A model generated the notes under the pieces. The model was not told the origin of the DNA. It did no database searches and saw only the letters and a program-made list of their open reading frames with translations. Both the position numbers and the translations under genes were made by a program. A stretch of DNA of 64,000 nt from Calliopum simillimum. Taxonomy: Eukaryota; Arthropoda; Insecta; Diptera; Lauxaniidae. Below, one piece after another: positions 47,265 through 59,530 of the stretch. Position 1 is the first letter of the stretch, and the number at the start of each line of letters is the position of its first letter. The stretch covers positions 13,037,994-13,101,993 of the forward strand of contig OX638368.1 in assembly GCA_951812925.1 (NCBI GenBank), in the 5' to 3' direction.

Positions 47265-47950
47265 TTTTTAAACAGCACCAAACCTGCTAATGGTCGGGGA
47301 TACCCCTGACAGTTTCAAAAAATGTTCCTCAGCCTCTTTCTATCGATAAGTGCAATAATTTTGTTTTAGTGGGACCAAACCTGCAAAGAATGGTCGGGAA
47401 CACTCTTGAAAGTTTCAAAAATGTTTTCTCAACCTCTTTCAATCGACTGGTGTAATCAATTTTTTGAAATGAAACCAGAACTCTTAAAAGGTTTCGGGGA
47501 TGCCTCTGACAAACTTTAAAATTTTTTTTCGGCCTTTTCCAATAGAGAACAAAATTTTTTGGAAAAAACAGAACAAAAACTGCTAAGAAGTGTCGGAGTC
47601 ACCCCTGAAAGTATCTTAATTTTCTTTAGCCTTTCCTTATCGATTGGAGAAATACAATTTGTTTGAACGAAAAGATCATAATCTGATCAATCTGATCAAT
47701 CATCTGAGAGTTTTGTTTTTTTTTTCGGCATTTCAACATCAATTGTTGCAGTGAATTTGTTCAGAAAAATTAATAAAAAAATCTCTGCAAAGCTGCAAGG
47801 ACATTTCTGATAATTTCCAAAATTTTTCTTCAACAATTCTCTATCGAAACGCGCAATAAATATTTTTTTATAAAAACGGAACTGAAACCTATATAGGGGG
47901 TCGAGGACGACCTTAAAACTTTTCAAAGCTTATTTTGAACCTCCATTATC
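47265..47950 (+). repeat. Diverged satellite-like array, ~98-bp unit
   Basis: Six or so units begin with variants of (G)GGACCAAACCTGC at about 47275, 47372, 47470, 47570, 47780 and 47870. Most continue GGTCGGGGA.ACCCCTGA, AGTTTCAAAAATGTT, TCAGCCTCTTTC.ATCGAT and a T-run. Spacing is about 97-100 bp for the first four. Later units are more worn, with an extra (GATCAATCT)2 duplication at about 47680. Noncoding. Confidence 0.7.
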
Positions 47951-48069
47951 GTCACTTTTGTCCTAAGTATCTTGTAAGGAACATTATCGTTTTAAGCCTG
48001 CCCGTCAAATATTTTGAATTAAAATTTCATTGAAAACTATCCCATCTTTCCTCAAATTTGAGATATCCT

Positions 48070-48345
48070 CACTATGCATTGCATAGTATGCAAGTGAAAA
48101 GTACTAAGTCAGTTTTCCAGAGTTTTGAGCTATTTGGTATTCCTGGTCTACAATATTATAGCCTTTAGTTTCATAAGACTCTTTTATCCATATCTCTGTT
48201 AAAAAGTGGTTATTTTTGCCATAAAAGTAAAAACAAAACAACGATTTCCACACAAAAGACAGAATTCAATTTTGAACATCAAATAACTCAAAACTTGAAA
48301 ACTGACTTAGCACTTTACACTTGTATAGGAACGATATGATTGTTT
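48070..48345. repeat. Inverted repeat of the CAAGTGAAAAGTAC family, copies 2 and 3
   Basis: TGCAAGTGAAAAGTACTAAG, then TCAGTTTTCCAGAGTTTTGA and GCTATTTGGTAT (48090-48150), is matched in reverse complement at about 48275-48340 (ATCAAATAACTCAAAACTTG..AAAACTGACTTAGCACTTTA). The ~115-bp centre is unique. The arm also occurs singly at 23385-23485. Confidence 0.6.
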
Positions 48346-51300
48346 ACACTCAAATTTTTTTCAAAACCAAAGCAATCAGGCATGTTTTGAAATCCAATTC
48401 ACTTTGAAACTCCATCAGTTCAAGCAAGAATTAGTGTTTTTGCTCTCCTGAACTAGCAAAAATGAGACTGGATAGTATATAGTTGATTTGACAATCAATA
48501 GGCGTTCTATTGTGATTTTATTCTTATAGATATTTTTCTCTGACTGTAATTATTACTTTTCTTTAGCTTTTATCTGTTTTCTTGTAATTTAATTGCAACA
48601 GGGACTTATCCTTTTTTTTACAAGTTACTCTTTAGTGTACTTTATTTTAGCCTTGTTGTAGTTACTGTCTGCTGTTACTTTATTTCCGAGCATCCGCAGA
48701 CAGTTTGCAGCAGTCAGGATAAAGACTGCAACTTTACTGCAATAATTGATGACAACGGATTAAGAAAGTGTGCGTGTGTTTCTTATTTACCGTAAAAAGT
48801 CTGTCGACTTGGTAAAGGCAACAACCTTACAAGACAGTGCATTATTTGAACGATAGTTTGTGTATGCTTTAAATGACATATAACTGAATACAGACATTGT
48901 ACTTAGATTTTATCAGTTGCTTATTTTTGAGTTCATGAAAGTATGGATTTTTTATGGATAATAGCTTATAAGCGATGATTTTACGGACAAATGTTTGAAT
49001 TCTTCAAAATTAAGTCAAATTGGCATGCCAATAGTCATCAATTGCTGCAAAGCTTTTCTCTTTTTCGTATAAAATTTAAAAGGCAATACTTAGTTGGAGA
49101 TACGGTAGTACATTGTTTAACTGACATAACACATCTATTATCTTTAGTCAATTACTCTTCAACGGGTTCTTTTAAATTCAAAAACTTAAACGTTATGAAG
49201 CGGAAGTCAATTTCTTTCAAGTATCGGCAAAAATTTTCTACTAAACATAAAAATCAAATCAAATTACAGCAGCAGTAGCAGCAACATTTGTGTTGCAATT
49301 ATACAAAATTTCAACAGATTTAAATTCACTTTACTGTCTTCGCTGCAGCACACACTTATTGAGTCATATTGACTTAACTCCTTTGGCATTTATAGTTACT
49401 GAAGTTGAAAATTTCACCCAAAATCTAATGAATCGAAAAGTTCTAAAACGTTTAAGACAGAGAGAGAGAAAAAAAGCAGAAAGTCTGTTTGTAAAAGAGA
49501 CAATAAATTGAAATGATATTAAAGTAAGCAGTGCTGTTAGAAAAAAAACTGCAATTTGCATTGCCACAAAGTCTGCAGGAATACATCCTTTTTTCATTAC
49601 ATATTTGGTGTGCTTCAACTTATTGTACTTTGATGTAAAGTTATATTTTTTTTTAAATATCTATTTACATTTGTCTAACAGCAGTTATAAGCTCCTTTAT
49701 TATGAGTCAAATGTTCGTTTGTTTTGGCATTTGCGAGGCTATACAAGGTGGATCAAAAATAACATTTTTTTATGAATTGGGTGCCATTTTGACAGAAATA
49801 TAAGAATTGGACGCGGAATATATGAAATGTTTAAGTGTATAATTGATAAGACTAAAGTGAAAGAATGTTATGCAGAGCGAAAAATTATCCCTTGAAACAA
49901 GAAGGTTATCATACTAACCTATTTTACTATGAATTCCGATTAAAAGTAGAAAACAATATGAATTTTTAATAGAGACTTTTTTTGAGTTTACTTAGAAAAT
50001 GTTCGTAAAGATTTGTAAAATATCATCTCTATATGAAATATAACATAAAAACACAATATACTGAATTACCTATTCAAAAGCTGTTTGAATTTATTTTGTG
50101 AATTGAAACTAAGTAAAAATTGTGAAAAAATTTGTTTTCCCAACTTAGTGGCTTCAAAGCGACCATACATAGTCTTGTTCAGATCAAATTTGAGAGAGAT
50201 ATGAGTTACTACAATTTACATAAAGGTCTAAAGTTTGGTGGAGAATATAAATTCAGAACTTCAAAAAATATACACTGCTTTTCTACATAAGGCTGGAAAT
50301 ATATTGAAAGAAATAAATCTTGCACAGAAAAAAAAAACATGAATAAAAACAACTACATAAGCCAATAATTCAATAAAACAAATAACATAAAAGTCAAACG
50401 TGGCTACACCTTTTCTGGTTAACCACCAAGTAAAATGTTAACTTGTGGTTAGTTTTCTAGTGTCAGCAGAATAAATATAGAAAACCGAAAAGACTAAAAC
50501 GCAACATCAGATTTATGGAAAAAAAAAGAAAAAAAAAGAGCACAACACATAAACAACAAAGCTAACAATACACAATGCACTAACAATTTAATGTGGTACA
50601 TGTAGAGAGATTCGCGAAGCTAAAGGCTTTTAAAAGTTTCTCGTTTAATGCCATGTTGGCCTAAAGCAACATTCTGTGGTAGAGCAGAAGTCTGAGCCGC
50701 AAGGCGCATCAAAATAAATCATATTTTATTAACTCTACAAAAATCCATTTGGATATGCCGCACCGGCGGGCAACATTCAATGAAATGAGTGGAAAACATC
50801 AGATTCAACACATATACTTTTAAATAATGTGTATGAAAAAGTTGCAAAATTACCAACAAGAAGATTCAAAAATGTAAGGTTTTCAGAAACTGCTACAGAA
50901 CAATGGTCACAAAATTAAATTTGGGGTGGTTTTTCTCCATAAAACATTTGGCTTCAATTGATAATCGCAAAAAAAATTTCAAAAGAATATGGCCAACTAA
51001 CTTTAACATTAATACCATATAGCCAGGTTATCAATGCTGAATTGACTGTGAATGACAAACAAGCTAAATGAGTCCAGCTCCTGCTGAAACTAACATGGAT
51101 GTTAACAAAACCAAAGATAGCGCGAAAAATAGAAACTATGGCTACAATTGGAAACAAAATAAAAGATAAGTGCGAAATTTTGTGTTTATTATTTAAAGTG
51201 TAGAGTGGATCACATTATTAGGAAATGAGCCAATAACACTTGCTGCGGTTCTCATTTATGTGAAAAATTTGAAACCCACACGAAGACAAAAGGTTTGGTT

Positions 51301-53744
51301 TGTTTTTATCGTGTTTTTTAGTAAGCCACATTTATACAAAACGAACCGTTCCTTTACTTACTCACTTAATTATTTTGATTATTAAAAATATTTTTGATCG
51401 AAAGAAGAAATGCATTTACTTAATATTGAATATTTTTCGTAACTTTCGGCAACGTCTATAAATAATTGAAATTGATTGAACACAATCAAATTACTTATAC
51501 GACGTGTAGTACCAATTACCACTGTTGCTTGGTGTACGTGAGAAATTCATTTTGTTTTTAGTTAAATGCAGACGTGTCGGCGCGGTTTGTACATTTGCGT
51601 GACTACATTTTATCTATTTTTAGGCTTAGTTGACTTTTTAGTAAGTGACTGGTGGTTAATAAAAATTTCCTAAAAAAAAAAATTAGTTTCATAAGAAACT
51701 CAACTGCTTGATATTCTTTGAGTTTAACTTAAAAGTAGGCTCGCTATCAACTATTTCACTGTATATCTTTCTCATATCAAAATTTTAAGCCCCGACTATT
51801 ATTATAATTATTGCTTGTGCTCATTCTGATATTACTTTTTGCTCAAATTGTACATTTAGCTATCACAACTGAAAAATATATTGCAGCATTTTCTCTGTGA
51901 TAACTGCCAACTTCCTCTTTCTTTATTTCTGGCGCCTCTTAAATTCATCAATTTAATTTTGTGCAAACTGAAACAGCTTACAAATTGTCTGCTTTTATTG
52001 TTGTTGTTGTTTTTTTGTTTTTGTTTTTTATTTACCCACATACCACGCATTCCAAAGTGGTGCACCCCAACGAATGCCATTAATCAAATTCCTCCAGCCA
52101 TGTCTAATTAAAAAGGTGCACGTCGCTTCCACAGGACATTGAAAAACAGCTGCAGACAATTTGGCAGCAAAGTTTTCAATTACTAAAAAAAAAAACAAAA
52201 ATGAAAGCATGAAAAAAAAAGGTACCCACAATGTTGGGGCTAAATGTAATGAATGAAAGTTGGTTCCAAAAGCAGAAAAAAAAAAACATTAAAAAGTTTC
52301 AGTGACGCATATAAAGTTACTGCCAATTAAACTGGTAAATTAAGTATTCAACATATTTTGATAAAAATTTATTTGAAGTACTTTTTTGATTTTAAAGAAA
52401 AAGAAAAAAAAAAAAACATTTAAACAGACGTCATATCATTGGAAAATAAAGACAAAAAAATATTTACTCCAAGATATAGAGATAAGCGCTGTCTACGTTG
52501 CCTATATTTATGCCAGATCTCTTATAAACTGTCAATTATTTATTCCATTTACGTGAGTTTAACAGGTGATTAAAGATAAACAAACAAGCAACGTACAACA
52601 ATAAAATAGCATTGTGGTATCCATCTGTCTAGCTTTCTAGCTTTATCTAAATATTCTTCATTTTATTAAAGGCTACAACATGATTCGATTTTGAATAAAA
52701 TACTGCGAAAGCAGCAAAAATTTAAATTATTACTTTACTCAAAATATAATCGTGTTTTTTTTTCATTTTATAAAATAAAAATAAACAAAATTTTATAGCC
52801 AAAACTTTTGAAATTCCGAGTATTTTAACTTGAAAGGTAAATAAACTATCTTTCTTAAATAGACTTTTTTTAGCCGATGTACTATTTGTACGAAATTTAA
52901 TAGATTTTGTATAAAATGTCACAACCTGACAGCAAAAAAATCTTATGACTCTCATGCTATTTTTCAAACTTTTTCATTCAGTTTGCCAAACAATTTATGT
53001 ATGAATATGAACTCGTTATGTGTATATATAAACCCGTAATATTTATGTAGTCTTGCCTATTTTCCCTTTAGAAAATTGTCATTTGACTGCATATTGGGTA
53101 TGATATCTTTAAGTTGACTTTTTTTGAGAAATTTAATTTGCATTTACGTGTTTACTTTTTTTTCTACTCATTTCTTAATTTTGCTATTCCTTTGTATAAT
53201 TTTTTAACAAAACAATTTATGAGCCTTCTTGTGCAGACACATAAATTTCGACTTTTTCTTTGCACTGTTGTGAATTCGTCAAGAAATTTTCATTGAAATA
53301 TACAATTTTGTTTGAGGTATACAATTAAAATATTCTTAATTATGTAAAGAGAGATTGGTAAGAACAGATGAGCTTTTAAAGATTTTTAGAAAAAACAAAA
53401 AAAAAATAAAATATATAGAAAAATGTTAATTTTCTAGCGTATAATTTTTAAAACATAATCCAATTTTTTTAAAAATACTTAGGTATACCCAGGAAAAAGT
53501 TATGCTCATTTATTTGGAAAGTACGGCGCCTGCCTGTTTTCCTAGTTCGTACACAGGTTCCTCGCTTTATTATAGCCTATTCCTCAGTTAAACCAAATAG
53601 CATCGTGAGATATTGTTAGTACAGTTTCTATAGAATTCTGAAATGTCTTGTTAATAATTAAACTTCTTTTTCTAGACTATTTGGAAAATATAATCAGATA
53701 TGTTCTGAAATTCAAATTTCTCTGGAATTGGAAATAAATCAATC
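48346..53744. other. Long AT-rich noncoding stretch
   Basis: Over 5 kb with no recognisable gene or transposon. Short (GTT)n lies near 51995-52010, and A-runs at 50515-50540 and 52395-52415. Open frames such as 48991-49278 (+), 49364-49618 (-), 51881-52111 (+) and 52722-52967 (-) are low-complexity or unrecognised. Confidence 0.4.
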
Positions 53745-53748
53745 TTAA

Positions 53749-56008
53749 CCCTCATTCAGCTGAAAACTTTTTCAAAATATTTCTGCTCACTAGTCACCCC
53801 GGTGACTTAATTATAAAAATAAATAAGTTGATTCAAAACTAGTTTTTTGTATAATTTTGGATAAAGCTAAAAACTTTTTGATGACTAACCAAAATTTGGT
53901 AAAAAAATTAGACCATAAACATCCATAGTCGACCGCAAGAGCTTGCAAAAAAACTAACATCACAGAAACAGACAATTTGCGTGAGTTTATTTTACGTTGC
54001 GATGGATGTAAATAGATTACACCGTTCGACACAAAAAAAAAAAAAAAAAAAACAGGTGAACAGAACTGCTTACTAATTTTAACGATTTTTTTATTTTCTG
54101 GATAAAATTTTGCTTTTTTAGGTTCAGCAACTAGTAGTGAAATTTTATAGCAAATACTTCTTTAGTATGTAGATACTGACTCAATATTTCCCTGTTTTGG
54201 GTGTCATTTTTGTACCTTTTTAAGAAAAGGGCAAAAATTACCCACATGTGGGGGTTAAACTGGGTTAAAAATATATACAAAATTATTTCCCGCAATATCC
54301 TGCATAAGTTTGCTAAACACATGATCAGTAGTGGATCCAGCATTGTCAAGAAGGGGAGCCGATTGACTAAACTTTTAGATAGAAACAGAATGTTTTTAAA
54401 ATCTTTACATATAATTTAAAAAAAACATCTAATCACTTGCACATGATACACCTCAAATCTAACGATCATATAGTTAAATTCATCGATTTAACACAAGAAT
54501 GCGGTATTTTTGGTTTTTTCATGTACCTAAAGTGGATAAAAAAACTTCAAAAATCGATTAAAAGAAATGTGACGTGCTGGAAAAAAACCACGAAGAACGG
54601 GTTTTTTTTTTTTTAATGTCTACTTTAAGAATTTTTTGGATTTTCCAATGTGTTTCAAAAAAAGTTCGAAATTGTCGAACAGTGTTATTATCGATATTTT
54701 GTGGGCTCCGCACATATTTCCTTTTTATGGAGCAGAAATAACTCACAATAAATGCAAAACTTTGAGCATCCTTTTCATTTCGTGACAACCTATCGTTGCG
54801 CCAATATACAGTATCTAAGCACTAAAAGAACGATACGAACATTGTTTTGGTCAGTGAGACTTTCCGCTGCATAACAACATCTATTTTGGTTGACAGCCCG
54901 CCTAGAAAAGCGGTTCTAATTGGGGAGGACAAGGTTTTTTTGCAATTGTTGAGGCCATAAAAAAATAGTGGACACAGCCTCACTACGGATGATTTTTTTA
55001 CAACATTGCAATTGAGTGATATGTTAATAGAAAAAGCCTCAACTAAGTCAGCATGGTGCGAACAAATATTCATTTTATACCAAAGAAATTGCAGTGCTGT
55101 AAGTCCATGCCAGTTGTTGAAAGCAAGTTTGTGTTCCTTGGTGACAGTTTACTTTTGAGTTACAAGCCTAATGCCAAAATGTACTACAATGCATCGTATA
55201 CAAAAATTTATTCTTCCACAAACATGCCTGAAATAATTACACACTATAACCGGTTTAGATACGATGTATCACAACTAATATATTCTTTACATAACAGAAC
55301 TCAGCATTGGCTTCCAACATTACAAATTTAATTGGTTAACTTAATGGCCTAGACTTTCCACATTATAACCTGAGGAATCAGTCTGCAGATCCCAGCCAAT
55401 ATAAGCTGCCTCCACAGTCTTTCAGGTGATTTGATTTTGAGTGCCACCAAACGTTTAACAGATTATTTAATTGCCATGTCATTGAGGCTGTCTTGAATGT
55501 CCTGTTGGCTACAACCATTGATCCTAAATGCCAAATCGAGCATTCGGATTTATAAACAATAAAAAAATAAAAATAAAAAATCTCGACTTCAACAACGGAT
55601 TTTTTCCATCTCTGAAAGCCCATTTTGCCGCCTTCTAGATTATGCCAACCGGGGCGATTGCACCCTTTGCTGTCCCCTTAACTATGGCACTGATTTCATC
55701 CAATCATTATATAACAGAATAACAACAAACCTTCAATATAAAAATATTTATCTCTAAAAGTGCATCATACACTCTTATATAGTCACCCGGGTGACTAGTC
55801 AGCCGAAATAGGAATACAAAATTTTAACCAAAAAAAAAAAAATATGATCAATGAAAAATGTTAAAATTTTATATTTCCAGTTTTTACTCTTGAAATTAAC
55901 TAGTTTGAGCATTCTAGGAAGATGGGTTCCCTAAACTGACTGAAGCCATATTTTTTTTAATGAAAAAGTTGAAATAGTGACCCTAGTGACTAGTCAGCCG
56001 AACGATGG
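53749..56008 (+). mobile_element. piggyBac-like element, defective
   Basis: TTAA lies at 53745-53748 and 56009-56012, the piggyBac target. The ends are inverted repeats (left CCCTCATTCAGCTGA; right the reverse complement of CCATCGTTCGGCTGA). A sub-terminal motif CTAGTCAC(C/T).(C/G)GGTGAC recurs at about 53789, 55781 and 55979. At 2.26 kb it is close to the family's usual ~2.4 kb. A decayed transposase is readable inside on the plus strand. The two ends differ at about 3 of 15 positions, so the copy is old. Confidence 0.75.
54991..55730 (+). pseudogene. piggyBac transposase relic, carboxy-terminal half
   Basis: DFFTTLQLSDMLIEK (54991) resembles the piggyBac block around a catalytic Asp and the FFTS motif. 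After a frameshift, MVRTN..FIPKKLQ (55053) corresponds to the 'GTVR.NRKG.PK' block, then FVFLGDSLLLSYKPNAK. PEIITHYNRFRYDVSQLI and YSLHNRTQHWLP (about 55224-55312) match the conserved 'P..I..YN..K.GVD..DQ....YS..R.T.RWP' region, with the Asp of VD replaced (DVS). Further fragments run to a Cys-rich GDCTLCCPLNYG (about 55653), which may be the terminal zinc-binding tail. The amino-terminal half is not recognisable. Stops and frameshifts make it non-functional. Confidence 0.65.
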
Positions 56009-56012
56009 TTAA

Positions 56013-57439
56013 AGCACTCTGCACTGGTAGAAATGAAATGAAATTGGTTTTGTATTTTAACAAATAAAATTTGCTTTCTATTCCTATCTGATTTAATTCT
56101 GATATCTGAACGTTATTTTGATTTGGTGTCAATTATCGAAATGCGGAACACCTAAGATCACATTCGATTCTGATACCAATCAGAATAAGATTTCAGAAAA
56201 GGAGTAATTATGATTTTTATACAAAATAAAAACGTACAATCAACACATAAACTTGACTTAACACTAAGATGAAAGCTAAATGGCTACACGCACTTGTTTT
56301 TTCTTCCCAAAGTAAGTCAAATTTTGAAATTAAAAAAAAATTTTCAAAGGATTACATTGAAAAATTAATGCATAGTACTAAAAACCACACCAAAGTTTGC
56401 TTTTGAAACAAAACAATAGTGCTAAAACTTTGGAAAATAGCAAACAAGATGAAAATTTCAAAACAAATAACCAACTTCGACTCTTTTGAAGTAAATAAGA
56501 GTAAATAAGAAGATAAAAATAAAACAGGAGATGTTGTGAAACAAAACAAAGCGAATTAGGCAAAACATAATTTTATTGCGCAGGATTCAGAGGAACGTTG
56601 TGAGCAGCAACTACCTCATTAATAGAGAGTTCTAAAAGCTGTGAAGCCTTTTATGTTAAGAATACTTTATGTGTAGAAATAAAACAAAAAAGTTTTTTCG
56701 GCTCCACTCTCCCCAAAATAAACTTTACATCCCATAGTAGAGCAAAAACCATATGTTGCATGACTGCAAGCTTTCAAAAGCTTTCCAGCAACGCGAATAA
56801 AATCATGGAACCTATGACACTTTGAAATTGCTTCACCGCACGCATAACAAATCATCAAGTGACCTAATGACAATTAATTGAGGATATGCGGGCGTTTTGA
56901 GGAAATAAGACATCGTCGATAAGATATATCATCATTTTCGCGTATGGATAGGTCTGTGTGGATTTCGTGAAAAAGTTTTTCCTTTTCTAATTTTAAGTTA
57001 ATCACTGTTTTCGTTTGTTTGTTTAAAATAAAAAATTTTGATACTGATATGTATGTATGATGATTAACACAATGAGTAGGGATACAAAAGAGTTGAAAAA
57101 ATTTTCGACATTTTTGGAAACTTTTAAATGAAGCCATTTTTTATAATTAAATAATTTATATTATAACTTATACAGAAGTCTGGCTTAAATTTTTATGGTA
57201 AAACAATTGCTTGGAATTGCGCTCACATGACAAAAAAATGTTATGTTTGATGCAAATAAGCACTACGTAAAATTTGGTCCTAAATAAGAAAAAAATTTTT
57301 GTTTAAAAATTTAAAATATTTATTTTTTTATATGGATTTTAAGGCGCTTAGTTTGAATCTGCAATTTATTTCTCCATGGGCACAGTTATTTTGAGGAAAA
57401 CGGCCTTTCTGTCTTGTATCTTAATTATCATTCCATTAT
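56013..57439. other. AT-rich noncoding stretch
   Basis: No supported gene. Minus-strand frames at 56352-56563, 56667-56873 and 56874-57137 match no family I know. Confidence 0.45.
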
Positions 57440-58740
57440 TTTTATGTTATACACTCACTTTATCCTCCCTGAGCCGATATAGCCATGTACATTATGTCTG
57501 TATGTCCGTTGAAATCATTTTAATATTTTTTGGAAATAAAATAGCTCAATAAAATTTGGTACTATGCCTTTGTCGTTAAAGTTAATTTGACGTATTGAAA
57601 ATTCATGAAATCGATCAAGGAACACGCCTATCGGTCATGCAAAATATATATTGAAAATGCAACTTTAGGAGTATGCTCAGCCGGGGACTGAACTCTTCTT
57701 TTTTTAAGAATATGGAGCGGGCGCCGAATATATCCGATTTGAAAGGAATACCTTTTTGTTAAATGTTCTCGATATAAAGTTACTGCTGCCGACTTCGACT
57801 GAGGACGGCTGGCGCGTGAACTGCTGCTTTTTTCGATGGTGGCTGTGATGATGGATAACCGCTGGAGTGATGCTGATGACCGTCAGGATGATGCTACTGC
57901 TGTCATCGATGACCAGAAATACTCTTGCGCTATGATGTTTCCAAAAGTAAATGTCCCACCAGTTGTCTCCGCTCCAAAGAGAAAAACTAACTTTTGAGTT
58001 TACTTTTACGTTTAAATTTATTGAACAATTTAAATTTAGTTTTAAATAAGTTATTTTAAGTTTTAAACAAATTTATTATCAAAAAGATACATAAATAAAA
58101 TTTACTGCGGCCGCTGCTAAGCACGTTGGAAAAACGAATGACCAAAAATTATGAGTTTGACGTACACCACGTATTCTTATGAAAGTGAGAGAGATGGCGG
58201 TATGAATTGAAGAATTTTCAATGGGTACAGTTTGCGTTGCCAATTGCAGGGAATTAAATCCGTTTTTTGGGAGCTAATGCGTAAACAGAGTATTTTTCAA
58301 GACAAAGCAACCGAAATACATATAACTACTGAAGAGGGGAAGCGCAAACTTTGAACAAAAACAAAAAAAAACTCTGATAAGAGGATGTGGCACGTCCCGT
58401 ATAAGCAATAATTTTAAAATATTGTACTAAAAACGGTTTTTGAGATAATTAAATAAAAGTTCACTACAACAATAGGAATTGTTAATGCATTCGGACACAA
58501 AGAGCTATAAATGCAAGTTCTGTGCAAAAAATAAGCAAGATTGGACAAGAGAGCGTGGAATCTCCCATAAAAGAAAATTTTCAAAATAATATATTTAAAA
58601 CGTTTTTTAAGATAATTGAATTAACAGAACAGTTAATGCAAAAAAACTATGTGAATTTAAACAAGAGGTCGTGACACCTCCAGTGCAAGAAAAATTTTCT
58701 AAATAGTGCAGTGAAAAGTAGAATCGTGTTTTATCAGGCC
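57440..58740 (-). repeat. Composite 142-bp-unit/mini-me-like repeat, reverse copy with insertion
   Basis: At 57465-57515 the reverse complement gives GGACATACAGACATAATGTA..ATGGCTATATCGGCTCA, the mini-me-like core. At about 57615-57680 it gives ACTCCTAAAGTTGCATTTTC..ATAGGCGTGT, shared with 9320-9375. At 58370-58700 three reverse units with GTGGCACGTCCC, GTGGAATCTCCC and GTGACACCTCC stand for the GGAGGTGCCAC string. Gene-free. The order is the mirror of 8930-9650. A GC-richer segment (57776-58110) interrupts it. Confidence 0.55.
57776..58110. other. GC-richer island inside the composite repeat
   Basis: 57780-57990 is much less AT-rich than anything nearby (GACGGCTGGCGCGTGAACTG, GATGATGCTACTGCTGTCAT). 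It is followed by an AT-rich stretch and a GCGGCCGC site at 58109. In reverse complement it reads like a leader after AGACAACTGGTGGGACATTT. A fragment of an unrelated LTR element is one possibility; no terminal repeat was found to test it. Confidence 0.3.
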
Positions 58741-59526
58741 AAAATTAGCACCTTTAATTTTTTTTAAAAGCCTGTGTATTCAGTAAAAGCATAAGTGTTT
58801 CACCATGTAACAGCAGTAGTAGCATAAATTACCCTCCCAACTATATTGTTGCCATACTTGCATCAAGTGTTGCTCCAACCACTCCAAGAAAAATAAAATA
58901 TTTATTCAACAGATTTCTCTGTCTTACCAACACAATTTGTGTGCAAATACTTTGGCCCAACAAAAACTTTAAAATGCGTTAGAATGGCATGCAGCAGCAG
59001 CATATTTTCGATGCACTTAAGAGCAACAGAAAAAATACTTAAGCGAACAAGAAAGAACATTTTTTGTGAACGTTTTTGTTGTTGTTGTTACTCTAAATTT
59101 TTGGTATTGAACACTTAGCATCAGAAACAGATAAACGATGATCGCAAGCAACAGCAAAAAAGATGGTAAACTTTCAAATAGAAAAGGTCCAAAGTCAAGT
59201 GTAGCAGCAAGAACAGCATGCAATTGTGCGCGAGGATAATCAAAGCTTTTGAAAGATATCATAAGGATATCCTCCGTGTAGTCAGGAAAGAAAAAATAAA
59301 TATTCATTGAATGGAAAAGGTGGGAGAGAACCTTTTTTTTAATTTTGAAATATTTGTGTACCCAATAATTTCTAAGACAGATTTACAGATAGACTGACTT
59401 TCGCAACAAAACGGAAGACCAAAATACACTAAAAACTCTTTTCAAGACTATATTAACGTAAGAGAAACAAATAAGTCCTTAGCATTGAATGTAAAATTAG
59501 CTCAGTTTGCTAGGTTGTGTATGTGT
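58741..59526. other. Noncoding stretch
   Basis: No gene recognised. The minus-strand frame at 59017-59307 is unsupported. Confidence 0.45.
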
Positions 59527-59530
59527 ATTA

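Noticed and set aside
49740..49810. ACAAGGTGGATC string as a possible mariner end
   Set aside because: No inverted partner or transposase remnant was found nearby.
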